This document shows, one piece after another, positions 16,401-25,834 of a DNA stretch of 64,000 nt. The notes beneath the pieces were generated by a model. That model was not told the DNA's origin. It ran no database searches and was given only the letters and a program-made list of their open reading frames with translations. Each line of letters starts with the position of its first letter. The stretch's first letter is position 1. The DNA lies in assembly GCA_038744685.1 (NCBI GenBank), contig JBCDMB010000007.1:1-64000 (forward strand), given 5' to 3'. The translations under genes and the position numbers were made by a program. The DNA comes from Verrucomicrobiota bacterium (GTDB lineage Bacteria; Verrucomicrobiota; Verrucomicrobiia; Opitutales; Puniceicoccaceae).

Positions 16401-17531
16401 ATGGGAGCACATGGCAGCACTGATGGTTCGCACGCAATTGACGCCATCCATTCTATTCTGGCGCATGCGGTCCGGTTAGGGGCAAGTGATATACACCTGA
16501 AGGCATCAAAAGTGCCGGTGATCCGCTGCCGGGGGCAGCTCAGCGAATTGGAAGGCCAAAATCCACTCGAACCAGAAAAGATTCGTTTCTTTATCGAGAA
16601 GACTGCGGTCGGGATTTTTCGGGATCAGTGGGAGAAGGAATTTCAAGTGGATTATGCCTACCGTTTGGAGGATGTCGGCCGTTTCCGGGTCAACGGTTTT
16701 CTCCAGCGCACCCTTCCTGGATTGGTTTTCCGTCTGGTGAACGATAGTCCGCCGACCTTGGAGAGTCTGAACCACGAGCCCGAGCTTTTCCGTGACCTTT
16801 GCAAACTGAAAGATGGGATCGTTCTAGTCTGTGGGGCCACCGGGTCCGGAAAAAGCTCTACGCTGGCAGCGATGATCGACCTGATCAACAAGGAGGACAA
16901 AAAGCACATAGTAACCCTCGAAGATCCGATTGAATACACCTACACGGACGACAAGTCGCTCATTAACCAGCGAGAAATTGGAATAGATATCCACTCTTTC
17001 GATAGTGGATTGCGTGCGGTTCTGCGACAGGATCCGGATATTATCCTGATTGGAGAAATGCGGGACAAGGCGACTTTTGAAACTGCCCTTCGCGCAGCAG
17101 AAACCGGGCATCTAGTTTTGTCTACGTTACACGCAGCACACTCTCAGCAGGCGGTTCGGCGTCTCTTTGAGTTCTTTCCGGCCGAGCAGCAGGAACTCAT
17201 GAAACGCCAGATTGCTGAGGCCTTGCGATGCACAATCGTCCAGAAGCTGATTCCCAATATCCTGGGAGACGGACGGATGCCCGCTAAAGAGGTTATGGTG
17301 GTCGATCCATCCGTGAAAAAAGTCATTGAGCTCGGAAAGTTTGAAAAGCTCGCTTCAGCGATTGAGGCAGGAAAAGACAGCGGTTCGAATACCCTCAATT
17401 GGGATCTTTATCGTTTGGTGAACGAGGGATCGGTTTCAAAGGAAAGTGCAATGGCTTTCTCGCCGAACCCGAAGCAGCTTGAGATGAACCTGAAAGGAAT
17501 CTTCTTGAGTACGGGCGGTCTTGTAAGCTGA
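16401..17531 (+). CDS. pilT: PilT-type twitching motility/retraction ATPase
   Basis: A cytoplasmic hexameric ATPase that powers pilus retraction, about 376 residues. The N-terminal domain contains LGASDIHLKASKVPVIRCRG, the usual PilT opening. Walker A is GATGSGKSSTL, the Asp box EDPIEY, Walker B ILIGEMRD, and the His box ETGHLVLSTLHA. The C-terminus ends in a PKQLEMNLKGI block as in PilT/PilU. An in-frame GTG at 16383 is an alternative start. It leads a four-gene run (pilT, fabD, lepA, lepB) with short gaps. No pilin or pilB is in this window, apart from the distant pseudopilin at 58144. Confidence 0.9.
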   Translation: MGAHGSTDGSHAIDAIHSILAHAVRLGASDIHLKASKVPVIRCRGQLSELEGQNPLEPEKIRFFIEKTAVGIFRDQWEKEFQVDYAYRLEDVGRFRVNGFLQRTLPGLVFRLVNDSPPTLESLNHEPELFRDLCKLKDGIVLVCGATGSGKSSTLAAMIDLINKEDKKHIVTLEDPIEYTYTDDKSLINQREIGIDIHSFDSGLRAVLRQDPDIILIGEMRDKATFETALRAAETGHLVLSTLHAAHSQQAVRRLFEFFPAEQQELMKRQIAEALRCTIVQKLIPNILGDGRMPAKEVMVVDPSVKKVIELGKFEKLASAIEAGKDSGSNTLNWDLYRLVNEGSVSKESAMAFSPNPKQLEMNLKGIFLSTGGLVS

Positions 17532-17539
17532 AACAGTGA

Positions 17540-18463
17540 ATGGATAAATTCAGACCCGGCGTTCTTTTTTCAGGTCAGGGTGCTCAGGAGGTGGGCATGG
17601 GCATGTCTCTGCTCGAAGAATCACCCCTGGTGCAGGAGAGGCTTAACGCTGCAGATGATCTCCTGGGGTGGAAGCTTTCACGGATCATGTTTGAAGGCCC
17701 TGCGGAGGAATTGACTGAAACCCGTGTCTGCCAACCCGCGCTTTTTGTTCATGGGATTATCCTCTACGAACTTCTTTTGGAGAAGGGAGTCATCCACGGT
17801 CCTGCGGCGGTTTCCGGTCTTTCGCTTGGAGAGCTTACGGCTCTAACGGTCGGTGGCGCCATGGATTTTGAAACGGGTCTGCGTCTGGTGGCAGAGCGGG
17901 GACGTTTAATGCAAGAGGCCTGCGAGAAAACCCATGGTAGTATGGCAAGCGTGATCGGGGGAAGCCGCGAGGAAGTCTCCGCGCTGTGCGAGGAGTGCGA
18001 CGTGGAAATGGCGAATTTGAACTGCCCGGGCCAGATCGTGATTTCAGGAGAGAAAGATAGAATTGTCGCCGCCGTTGCCCTTGGAAAAGACAAGGGATTC
18101 AAACTTGTGAAGGAATTGGTCGTTGCCGGCGCTTACCACAGCAGTCTGATGGAGAGTGCCCGGGATGAGTTCGCTCCCTACGTAGAAAGTGCCGAAATTG
18201 GAGAACCCTTCTGTCCATTTTACGCCAATGTATCCGGTGGCCGGGTTTCTACCCCTCAGGACATCCGGAAAGGTCTTGTGGCTCAGGTGGTTTCTCCCGT
18301 GCTTTTTGAGGACTGTATGCGGTCGATGGCGGGAGAGCAGTCGGAACCGATCGAGCTCGTGGAATGCGGCCCTGGTAAAATTATCGCTGGATTGATCCGG
18401 AGAACTGACCGTTCCTGGTCATCAAGATCTTTCGCGGAAGTCGATGATTTCTCCGTCGAATGA
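17540..18463 (+). CDS. fabD: FabD, malonyl-CoA:ACP transacylase
   Basis: Loads malonyl groups on acyl carrier protein for fatty acid synthesis; 307 residues. FSGQGAQEVGMG opens the protein. The nucleophile Ser lies in GLSLGE near residue 93, where the textbook motif is GHSLG, so the His next to the Ser is Leu here. The catalytic His is kept in VAGAYHSSLM, and the oxyanion Gln in SGQGAQ. It follows pilT by 8 bp and precedes lepA by 38 bp. No other fab genes are adjacent. Confidence 0.92.
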   Translation: MDKFRPGVLFSGQGAQEVGMGMSLLEESPLVQERLNAADDLLGWKLSRIMFEGPAEELTETRVCQPALFVHGIILYELLLEKGVIHGPAAVSGLSLGELTALTVGGAMDFETGLRLVAERGRLMQEACEKTHGSMASVIGGSREEVSALCEECDVEMANLNCPGQIVISGEKDRIVAAVALGKDKGFKLVKELVVAGAYHSSLMESARDEFAPYVESAEIGEPFCPFYANVSGGRVSTPQDIRKGLVAQVVSPVLFEDCMRSMAGEQSEPIELVECGPGKIIAGLIRRTDRSWSSRSFAEVDDFSVE

Positions 18464-18501
18464 ATTTCCATCCCGGCTCTTTGTCTAAGACCTAAACTCC
18501 T

Positions 18502-20304
18502 ATGCGCCCGACTGACTCGATTCGGAATTTTTGCATCATTGCGCACGTCGACCATGGGAAGACTACGCTCTCGGATCGGCTGCTCGAACTGACCCAAACG
18601 GTCGACCAGCGGAATATGAAGGAGCAACTCCTCGATTCGATGGATTTAGAACGGGAACGGGGGATCACGATTAAAAGCCACCCCGTTTCGATGGTTTATC
18701 AAGACAACGGCGATGACTTTCTCTTCAATCTCATCGACACTCCGGGGCATGTAGATTTCTCCTACGAAGTTTCACGCAGTCTCGCAGCCTGCGAAGGAGC
18801 CTTACTTCTAATCGATGCAGCCCAGGGAATCGAGGCGCAGACAGTGGCAAATGCGCACCTCGCGGTAGCTCAGGGTCTCGAGCTGATACCGGTGATCAAC
18901 AAAGTGGATCTTCCCAGTGCAGAACCAGAACGGATCATGGAGCAAATCGAGGATGTTCTCGCGATACCCGCCGACGAAGCGATTTTGGCGAGTGCCAAAT
19001 CGGGAATTGGTATTCCAGAGATCATTCGAGCAGTTGTCGATCGAGTTCCTGGTCCAAGATGGTTGGACGGCGAAGGCACCAGGGCACTCGTTTTTGACTG
19101 TGTCTACGACGGCTTCAAAGGAGTGATCTGCTACGTTCGAGTGTTTAGCGGAGAACTGAAGAGGGGGAGCAATATTTCTTTTATGGGTTCCGGCGTAAAG
19201 ACTCAGATCAAGGAAGTGGGGCGCTTTTCTCCCGAGATGGTCGCAGAGGACTCACTGTCCGGAGGCCGGGTCGGTTACATCGTGACGGGAATCCGGGATG
19301 TGGCAGATGTGAAATTGGGAGACACCGTTACGCGGACTGATGACTTCGCAAAGGAAATGCTTCCTGGATACAAGGAAGTCCGCCCGATGGTTTTTAGCGG
19401 TATTTATCCTCTGGATACATCGGACTACGAGAAACTGAAGGCAAGTGTCGCTAAATTGCGACTCAATGACGCCGCCTTCGTCTTCCAGAGCGAAAGTTCT
19501 GCAGCTCTTGGATTTGGTTTCCGCTGTGGTTTTCTTGGACTTCTCCACATGGAGATCGTGCAGGAGCGAATCCGACGAGAATACGATCTCGATATTATTT
19601 CAACTTACCCCAGCGTCATCTATCGGCTTCGAAAAACCGACGGAACTGAAATGGAGTTGGACAATCCGGTTTTTTTTCCTGACGCAACCGAGATTGAGTG
19701 GATTGAAGAACCCATGATTCAAGCGACGATTCACACTCCTAACGATTGCATTGGCGACCTGCTGGCTTTGATTTCTGAGAAACGGGGAGTCTGTCTCCAC
19801 ACCGATACGATTGACCAGTCACGAGTCATGATTACGGCCAGGCTGCCCCTGAACGAGATCCTCGTTGATTTCAACGACCGGCTCAAAAGTCTGACCCACG
19901 GCTATGGGAGTATGGATTATGAACCTGAAGGGTATGAACAGTCCGACCTCGTGAGGATGGAGATTTTGGTCAACTCGGAGCCTATCGAGGCCTTTTCATC
20001 AATTGTTCACCGGCAAAAGGCGGAAACCCGCGGACGAGCTCTTTGCGGGAAATTGAAAGATCTTCTACCTCGTCAGCTCTTCAAAGTAGCGATCCAGGCC
20101 GCGGTAAACGGCAAGTTTGTTGCCCGTGAGACACTGAGTGCGATGCGGAAGGATGTAACTGCAAAGTGTTACGGTGGCGATATTTCTCGAAAACGGAAAC
20201 TCCTTGAAAAACAGAAGGAAGGAAAAAAGCGCATGAAGCAGATTGGCTCGGTTTCAATCCCGCAGGAAGCCTTTGTTCAGGTCTTGCGCAGTAGTCAGGA
20301 CTAA
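18502..20304 (+). CDS. lepA: LepA/EF4, ribosome back-translocation GTPase
   Basis: A translational GTPase of 600 residues. G1 is AHVDHGKTTL, G3 DTPGHVDF and G4 NKVD; the G domain is followed by domains II, III, V and the LepA-specific C-terminal domain (AVNGKFVARETLSAMRKDV and the basic KRKLLEKQKEGKKRMKQIG). It directly precedes lepB by 15 bp, as in many bacteria where lepA and lepB are neighbours. Confidence 0.96.
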   Translation: MRPTDSIRNFCIIAHVDHGKTTLSDRLLELTQTVDQRNMKEQLLDSMDLERERGITIKSHPVSMVYQDNGDDFLFNLIDTPGHVDFSYEVSRSLAACEGALLLIDAAQGIEAQTVANAHLAVAQGLELIPVINKVDLPSAEPERIMEQIEDVLAIPADEAILASAKSGIGIPEIIRAVVDRVPGPRWLDGEGTRALVFDCVYDGFKGVICYVRVFSGELKRGSNISFMGSGVKTQIKEVGRFSPEMVAEDSLSGGRVGYIVTGIRDVADVKLGDTVTRTDDFAKEMLPGYKEVRPMVFSGIYPLDTSDYEKLKASVAKLRLNDAAFVFQSESSAALGFGFRCGFLGLLHMEIVQERIRREYDLDIISTYPSVIYRLRKTDGTEMELDNPVFFPDATEIEWIEEPMIQATIHTPNDCIGDLLALISEKRGVCLHTDTIDQSRVMITARLPLNEILVDFNDRLKSLTHGYGSMDYEPEGYEQSDLVRMEILVNSEPIEAFSSIVHRQKAETRGRALCGKLKDLLPRQLFKVAIQAAVNGKFVARETLSAMRKDVTAKCYGGDISRKRKLLEKQKEGKKRMKQIGSVSIPQEAFVQVLRSSQD

Positions 20305-20319
20305 TTCAGAAAACGGTAG

Positions 20320-21585
20320 ATGTTCTCCAAGAAAAAGAAGATTCGAAAGCGGGCGGGCGAGTTCGCTGAGATGGCGAGAAAGATCATCAACTACCGAAAA
20401 GACCAACTGGGGTCTTCTGCAATCGCCCAATTGAAAGAGGTCGGGGAAAGTGCCTCCGCCGTCTCTGCGGAGAAGGATCTAACCAACGAACGGCTTACTT
20501 CATTGGCAGGTGAATGGGATTCCGTCCTACGGCAACACGGTGGAAAGGTTTATCCGAAAACCTTCATCAGTGATAATGTCGAAACGTTTCTTGTAGCGGC
20601 GATCATCGTTCTGGGGATTCGCGCATTTTTTCTCCAGCCCTTCATAATTCCGACGAATTCAATGTATCCTACTTACAGCGGGATGTACCATCAGTTATAC
20701 GAAGCAGGGGAGGGGCCCTCGCTCTTGGAAAAGCCATTCCGTTTCGTCCTTTTCGGCGCTCGCAATCAGGAGGTTGTCGCAGATTCCAACGGAGCCCTGC
20801 GCATACCGTTGTTCATCAATCAAGGGCCAAGGGCTGCCTTCGAAGTGGTCGACGGAAAGAAGTGGATATTCGTCCCAACGAAGCTAAAGCGGTACTTTTT
20901 ATATGTTGGAAACCAACCCGTCTCGTTTGATGTGCCTATCGATTTTGACGCGGATTCAATGCTCATCGACCGCTACTTCCCAGACTACAATTCTTGGTCG
21001 GAGGTAGTCGAAGCCCAGCAGGCAAACGGTGGATTCAGTCGTCAAAATGCTCGCATGGGTTCGGTGACAGTGGCTGGCGGAACCTTTCAGTCCGGAGATA
21101 CGGTGCTCGACTTCGATGTACTGAGCGGGGATGCCTTGTTCGTCGATCGATTCTCCTACCACTTTTTTGCTCCCAAGGTAGGCGACCCAATTGTCTTCCG
21201 GACTAACTCAATCGATTACCCAAGAAGTCCACTTGGTGAGAAATATTACATCAAGCGGTTAGCTGGCACAGAAGGAGACGTTCTCGCGATTGAACCTCCG
21301 GCACTTCTAATCGATGGGGAAGTGGCAAGAGGGAATGTCGCATTTGAAAAGAACGCCGAGCAGATTGATGGATACAGGGGCTATGTAAATGATGGTCCGA
21401 ATATGGATTACCTAACCCCAGGAACGACCTATGAGATTCCGGAAGACCAGTTTTTCGCCCTCGGTGACAACTCCAATAACAGCTTGGATAGCCGTTACTG
21501 GGGAAGCTTTGACGAGGATGCAGTGATCGGAAAAGCTTTATTCATCTATTTTCCCTTCACCAAACGCTGGGGTCCCGCAGAGTAA
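20320..21585 (+). CDS. lepB: LepB, signal peptidase I with a large insertion
   Basis: Inner-membrane Ser/Lys protease that removes signal peptides; 421 residues. A hydrophilic N-terminal arm of about 85 residues precedes a single membrane helix (about 88-108), then the nucleophile Ser114 in PTNSMYP. The general base is Lys312 in YYIKRLAG, so about 200 residues separate the pair against about 55 in the E. coli enzyme. Box E is GDNSNNSLDSRYWG. The insertion (about residues 130-270) has no known motif. It is the last gene of the pilT-fabD-lepA-lepB run and converges on the gene at 21605. Confidence 0.93.
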   Translation: MFSKKKKIRKRAGEFAEMARKIINYRKDQLGSSAIAQLKEVGESASAVSAEKDLTNERLTSLAGEWDSVLRQHGGKVYPKTFISDNVETFLVAAIIVLGIRAFFLQPFIIPTNSMYPTYSGMYHQLYEAGEGPSLLEKPFRFVLFGARNQEVVADSNGALRIPLFINQGPRAAFEVVDGKKWIFVPTKLKRYFLYVGNQPVSFDVPIDFDADSMLIDRYFPDYNSWSEVVEAQQANGGFSRQNARMGSVTVAGGTFQSGDTVLDFDVLSGDALFVDRFSYHFFAPKVGDPIVFRTNSIDYPRSPLGEKYYIKRLAGTEGDVLAIEPPALLIDGEVARGNVAFEKNAEQIDGYRGYVNDGPNMDYLTPGTTYEIPEDQFFALGDNSNNSLDSRYWGSFDEDAVIGKALFIYFPFTKRWGPAE

Positions 21586-21604
21586 CGGACATCCCACGAG
21601 AACG

Positions 21605-22201
21605 CTACCGACCTAAAATCCGCTCCTGCAGGAAATCACCTTCTTCACGGGTTAGGTCGAGGCTACGATCCCAGTCAAACTCGATCGTCTCGGTTCCACC
21701 AAGCAGCCTATATTCGGTATCCGTGTCGAAAAGAGTGGCTTCCACCGAGTAGTCCGGAAACGAGTCGGAGAAACCAGCGACTGACTCGTCTAGAAGAGCT
21801 GCCTGAAGGCGTCTGAGCTGACGTCTAGCGATTCGACCCGCGTAAACTGGGGACGCTGTCATTTTTACCTCGTAAACAATCTGCACCCGATTCTCAGCAA
21901 CATTGATGACTAAGAGGTCGATTTCACCCAAAGTTCTACCGTTTCCATCCCAATAGACGAGGTTTGCCAGCACTATGAAATCTGGCGGTGGAAACTCTTC
22001 CCGTAGTTGTAGGTAGGCAATCGCCTCAAGCACAGACCCCACATTGCGGTAGTTAAACGGAAGGTCACGGATATCGTCGTAGTAACGATCAAGGATGTCA
22101 GAACGACTGGTCGTTTCGAGCTGACCCGCATCAACCGACGCCGCTTGAGACGCAGAAAAAAGAAGAAGAACGAGAAGTGACGATGCAATTGGGAGTTTCA
22201 T
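21605..22201 (-). CDS. Exported PD-(D/E)XK nuclease-like protein
   Basis: 198 residues with a classical signal peptide (MKLPIASSLLVLLLFSASQAAS). The mature part has RNVGSVLEAIAYLQLREEF, then GEIDLLVIN and, about 13 residues later, YEVKMT. The order Glu, Asp, Glu-x-Lys fits a PD-(D/E)XK core, and the LV.G..GEIDLLV pattern resembles the NERD/Holliday-type clade. An exported member of this fold would be unusual. Family assignment is tentative; the AT-rich spacer upstream (22202-22298) probably holds its promoter. No partner gene is adjacent. Confidence 0.5.
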   Translation of the reverse strand: MKLPIASSLLVLLLFSASQAASVDAGQLETTSRSDILDRYYDDIRDLPFNYRNVGSVLEAIAYLQLREEFPPPDFIVLANLVYWDGNGRTLGEIDLLVINVAENRVQIVYEVKMTASPVYAGRIARRQLRRLQAALLDESVAGFSDSFPDYSVEATLFDTDTEYRLLGGTETIEFDWDRSLDLTREEGDFLQERILGR

Positions 22202-22298
22202 GATCGAACTAACGCTTGTGTATCAAGCTCGAACACCGATCGCCTTTATGCGCACAATAAACATTATGTCTAATTAAAGTTTTTGCGCCTGATCGTGT

Positions 22299-22328
22299 AA
22301 AACCCCACTCGCTTGGCTTCTGGGTTTT
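22299..22328 (-). terminator. Weak hairpin at the end of sulP
   Basis: On the minus strand AAAACCC (overlapping the SulP stop codon) pairs with GGGTTTT across a 16-nt loop. The T-stretch is part of the stem and no T-run follows, so termination strength is doubtful. Confidence 0.3.
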
Positions 22329-24126
22329 ATTTCCAATCATCTCCCTCACTCGCCTCGTCACCAACGATCTCAGGCGACCGTGTGTTCTCCGCTTTCCCAT
22401 CGTTGAACGATTCGCTTATCGGCTCCCTCCCTTCAACCGCAGCCTCGAGAGCCTGTTTCCGCGATTCGCAGAACCGCAGCCGCTCTTTTCCTGATCGCTC
22501 AATTTGCTCTAACCGAGTTCTTGTATCTCCCGGTGCTGTGCAGACATAGACGTCGACTCCGGCTTCGCGGGCATCTCGAACCACGTTTTCAATCGCAAGC
22601 GCCACTGTGGTTGACAGAAGAGGAACATCCAAGAGATCGACAATCAGGGCTCTTGCTCGACCTAGTGCTTCGTGTTCACGGGCGAGAGCTTTAGCGACAC
22701 CAAAGATCATAGGGCCACTCAGGTGTAATAAAATGATCCCGCCCTTTCCTTCCTCAAAGAGTGCCCTCTCCTCCGGAGTCATAGGGATATCGGCATCGGT
22801 CGGGTCGATCGTCCGAATACCTTTTTCCGACTGGATTCGGGATAGGCGGTCGATCGTTAAAACGTTTGCGACAAAGACCCCAAAACCAACCGCAAAGATT
22901 AGATCCACGAATACGGTCAACGCCATGACCGTGTACATAATGACTGATGCACTCCTGGAGACTTGATGGGCGCGCTTCAGGAAGCTCCAATCCAAAATGT
23001 CGAATCCGACCTTAACGGCGATCGCTGCCAGTATCGCCATAGGAACGACCGACAGATAAGGTCCCAAAAATAGGATGATCGAAAGGAGAATCGCCGCCCT
23101 CAAAATAGCGGCTATCGGAGACCTTGCCCCTACTTTTATGTTCACCACCGTTCCCATGGTTGCGCCAGCGCCCGGAAGCCCTCCAAACAGACTCGACACG
23201 ATGTTTCCCACGCCCTGCCCCCTCAGCTCACGATCCGAATCGTGTTGATCCCGAGTCAAACTGTCGGCGATCATCGCCGTCAGAAGCGTGTCGACGCACC
23301 CTAAGATACCGAGAATAATACCCTCGACCAGAATGGTTCTCAGATGTTCGGGAGCAAAGAACGGGATTCTCAGATCGGGAAGACCCATTGGGATCTCTCC
23401 AATTCTTCTTAAATCATCTCCTGAGAAAAAGAGAAGCGCTGCTCCGGTTCCGACGACCAAAGCGACAAGATGCGGAGGGCAATAACGTTTCCAGCGGGAA
23501 GGCATCCGAAAGAGGATAATCAGGCCGACCAAAGCAATCACACACTCCTGCCAGCGGGCTCCTTCGACAATTTTCGGCAGAGACTTTACCACGGATATTG
23601 CTCCCCCAGAGGGAGAAGACACTCCGACCAACGGCGCGATTTGAATTAGAATCAGTAAAATCCCGATTCCGGACATGAATCCCGAAATCACGCTGTAGGG
23701 CATGAGCGTAACGTAGCGCCCTAAACGAAGCAGCCCGAAGACGAGCTGGGTTAGGCCCGCGACTAGGACTACCGCAAAGGCCGATTCCAGTCCCCTCTCT
23801 GGATTGGCGGCAACAAGCGAGGCAACCACGGCTGTCATGACCACCGTCATGGGACCTGTGGGCTCCGAAATGAGGGTTCGGGTGCCTCCGAAAATGGCTG
23901 CGAACAATCCGACGCAAACAGCCCCGTATAGCCCCGCTTCTGCCCCTGCTCCGGAGGCGACTCCGAATGCGAGAGCCATCGGTAGTGAAACGATCGCGGT
24001 CGTTACTCCTCCAAAGAGATCCCCTTTTGCAGAGAAGGATCGAAAGCGGTTGCCCGAGGATTTGGAAGCACTACTGGAAGCTTTCGGTTTGCTGGAAGCA
24101 GAAGTTAGACTCTCGGAACTCACCAA
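22327..24126 (-). CDS. SulP/SLC26-family anion transporter with STAS domain
   Basis: An inner-membrane transporter of 599 residues with about 12-14 membrane segments, starting after a Ser-rich cytosolic leader (about residues 1-35). [18 protein letters not shown] and EPTGPMTVV match SulP blocks. The C-terminal STAS domain (about residues 450-560) contains [23 protein letters not shown]. Substrate could be sulfate, bicarbonate or another anion. The start at 24126 (TTG, or the next GTG) is not certain. It is divergent from argG over a 62-bp shared region. Confidence 0.9.
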   Translation of the reverse strand: MVSSESLTSASSKPKASSSASKSSGNRFRSFSAKGDLFGGVTTAIVSLPMALAFGVASGAGAEAGLYGAVCVGLFAAIFGGTRTLISEPTGPMTVVMTAVVASLVAANPERGLESAFAVVLVAGLTQLVFGLLRLGRYVTLMPYSVISGFMSGIGILLILIQIAPLVGVSSPSGGAISVVKSLPKIVEGARWQECVIALVGLIILFRMPSRWKRYCPPHLVALVVGTGAALLFFSGDDLRRIGEIPMGLPDLRIPFFAPEHLRTILVEGIILGILGCVDTLLTAMIADSLTRDQHDSDRELRGQGVGNIVSSLFGGLPGAGATMGTVVNIKVGARSPIAAILRAAILLSIILFLGPYLSVVPMAILAAIAVKVGFDILDWSFLKRAHQVSRSASVIMYTVMALTVFVDLIFAVGFGVFVANVLTIDRLSRIQSEKGIRTIDPTDADIPMTPEERALFEEGKGGIILLHLSGPMIFGVAKALAREHEALGRARALIVDLLDVPLLSTTVALAIENVVRDAREAGVDVYVCTAPGDTRTRLEQIERSGKERLRFCESRKQALEAAVEGREPISESFNDGKAENTRSPEIVGDEASEGDDWK

Positions 24127-24188
24127 AATCGGATCATTCCACCTGCTTTCCGCTTTACAAGCGTCAATGCCCTCTGAAACTCACTTTC

Positions 24189-25442
24189 ATGAAGATTGTG
24201 CTCGCCTATTCTGGAGGTCTCGACACCTCCGTCCTGGTTCATTGGCTCAAGCAGGAATACAATACAGAAATCGTCACCTTCGCGGCGGATGTAGGCCAAG
24301 AGGAAGAACTGGATGGCTTGGCAGAGAAGGCGAAGGCGACCGGTGCCTCGACTCATTACACGGTCGATTTGGTCGATGAGTTTGCCAGCGATTTTATCTA
24401 TCCGATGTTTCGAGCGAATACCCTTTACGAGGGGCAATATTACCTCGGAACTTCAATTGCCCGCCCTCTCATTGCAAAAGCCCAAATTGAAATCGCCCGG
24501 CAGGAAGCCGCAGATGCCGTAGCCCATGGTGCCACCGGGAAGGGTAACGATCAGTGCCGATTCGAGCTGACTTACGCGGCATTGGCTCCAGATCTACGAA
24601 TCATTTCACCCTGGAGGGATAGGAATTTCCGAAAGACTTTTCCTGGGCGGAAAGAGATGATCGACTATTGTCGGGAAAATAACATCCCAGTCGAAGCAAG
24701 TGCTGAAAAGCCGTATTCGATGGACCGGAATCTCCTCCATATCTCCTACGAGGCCGGGATTCTCGAGGATCCTTGGTTTGATCCAACGACCGTTGAAAAC
24801 CGGGAGATGTATAAACTTTCCGTCGATCCGGAAATTGCCCCCGATGAACCACGATACCTAGAACTCGAGTTTGAGAAGGGTGATTGCGTTTCCGTCGACG
24901 GCAAAAAGTTGGACCCTGCGGGGGCTTTAAAGGCGCTGAACTCAATCGCTGGCCAGCACGGTATCGGACGCGTGGACTTGGTCGAGAATCGATTTGTCGG
25001 AATGAAGAGCCGGGGCGTTTACGAAACTCCTGGTGGAACTCTTCTTCTCCATGCAAGACGTCAGGTGGAAAGCCTCACCCTAGACCGCGATCTTTCGCAT
25101 CTCCGCGACACGCTGATGCCACGCTACGCGGATCTCGTGTATTATGGATTCTGGTACGCGCCAGAACGGGAGGCTTTGCAGGCTTTCATTGACGAGAGTC
25201 AACGAATGGTGACTGGCACGGCGAGGCTCAAGTTGTATAAAGGTTCGATCACAACGGTCGGACGAAAGTCGCCCTACTCTCTTTACGACGCGGAGGTCGC
25301 CTCCATGGAAGGAGTGGCGAGTGACTACAATCCCGACGATGCTTCAGGCTTCATTCGTCTTCAGGCACTTCGGCTGCGGGCAAGAGCTTCCGCTCAGGGA
25401 GGAGCAAGAGTTGAGAGCACGAGCAAATTGTCCCATGAGTAG
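24189..25442 (+). CDS. argG: ArgG, argininosuccinate synthase
   Basis: ATP-dependent ligation of citrulline and aspartate in arginine synthesis; 417 residues. The start at 24189 gives [20 protein letters not shown], the family N-terminus with the PP-loop YSGGLDTS; the frame is open further upstream but antisense to sul[15 protein letters not shown] and [15 protein letters not shown] are substrate-binding blocks. It is followed by a small lipoprotein gene after 51 bp. No other arg gene is in the window. Confidence 0.95.
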   Translation: MKIVLAYSGGLDTSVLVHWLKQEYNTEIVTFAADVGQEEELDGLAEKAKATGASTHYTVDLVDEFASDFIYPMFRANTLYEGQYYLGTSIARPLIAKAQIEIARQEAADAVAHGATGKGNDQCRFELTYAALAPDLRIISPWRDRNFRKTFPGRKEMIDYCRENNIPVEASAEKPYSMDRNLLHISYEAGILEDPWFDPTTVENREMYKLSVDPEIAPDEPRYLELEFEKGDCVSVDGKKLDPAGALKALNSIAGQHGIGRVDLVENRFVGMKSRGVYETPGGTLLLHARRQVESLTLDRDLSHLRDTLMPRYADLVYYGFWYAPEREALQAFIDESQRMVTGTARLKLYKGSITTVGRKSPYSLYDAEVASMEGVASDYNPDDASGFIRLQALRLRARASAQGGARVESTSKLSHE

Positions 25443-25493
25443 GTATCGGAATTTCAACTACAATATACCTTGTTCGAACAACAGCTATTGACT

Positions 25494-25724
25494 ATGAAAC
25501 ACTATCTTACACTTCCTTTTATTTTCGCGTCACTTCTGTTCGCAGGTTGCTACAGCAGCCCTGACTGGGAAGAATCCGGTCCCGAAGTAGGTCCGGTAGC
25601 GCAAGTGCTTGATGGGGACGAAGATGCTGACCCTCTGGCAGCAGAAATTGATCTCTCTAACGAGGCCGCTGAAGAGAATATTGAAGATCCGATGATGATT
25701 GATCGCGCCCCACTGGGAATGTAG
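25494..25724 (+). CDS. Small acidic lipoprotein, function unknown
   Basis: 76 residues from the ATG at 25494: a lipoprotein signal with lipobox LFAGC (Cys near residue 19), then a short, strongly acidic mature part rich in Glu and Asp. An upstream in-frame TTG (25470) is less likely because it would move the signal inward. Downstream, GACCGA (25725) and TCGGTC (25791) could close a weak terminator stem followed by TTTA. It has no family I recognise and lies between argG and the ABC exporter. Confidence 0.65.
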   Translation: MKHYLTLPFIFASLLFAGCYSSPDWEESGPEVGPVAQVLDGDEDADPLAAEIDLSNEAAEENIEDPMMIDRAPLGM

Positions 25725-25834
25725 GACCGACAAAAACTTGCCTTGTTGAAGAGCTTCCCCAAGGGAGCGGCCCACCCTTCCCTCGCAGTTTCGGTCTTTA
25801 CGGATTACCGCGAGCAGGCGAAGATCACGCCAAT

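Noticed and set aside
23967-24188. N-terminal extension of ArgG
   Set aside because: Antisense to sulP and unlike any argininosuccinate synthase; the PP-loop N-terminus starts at 24189.
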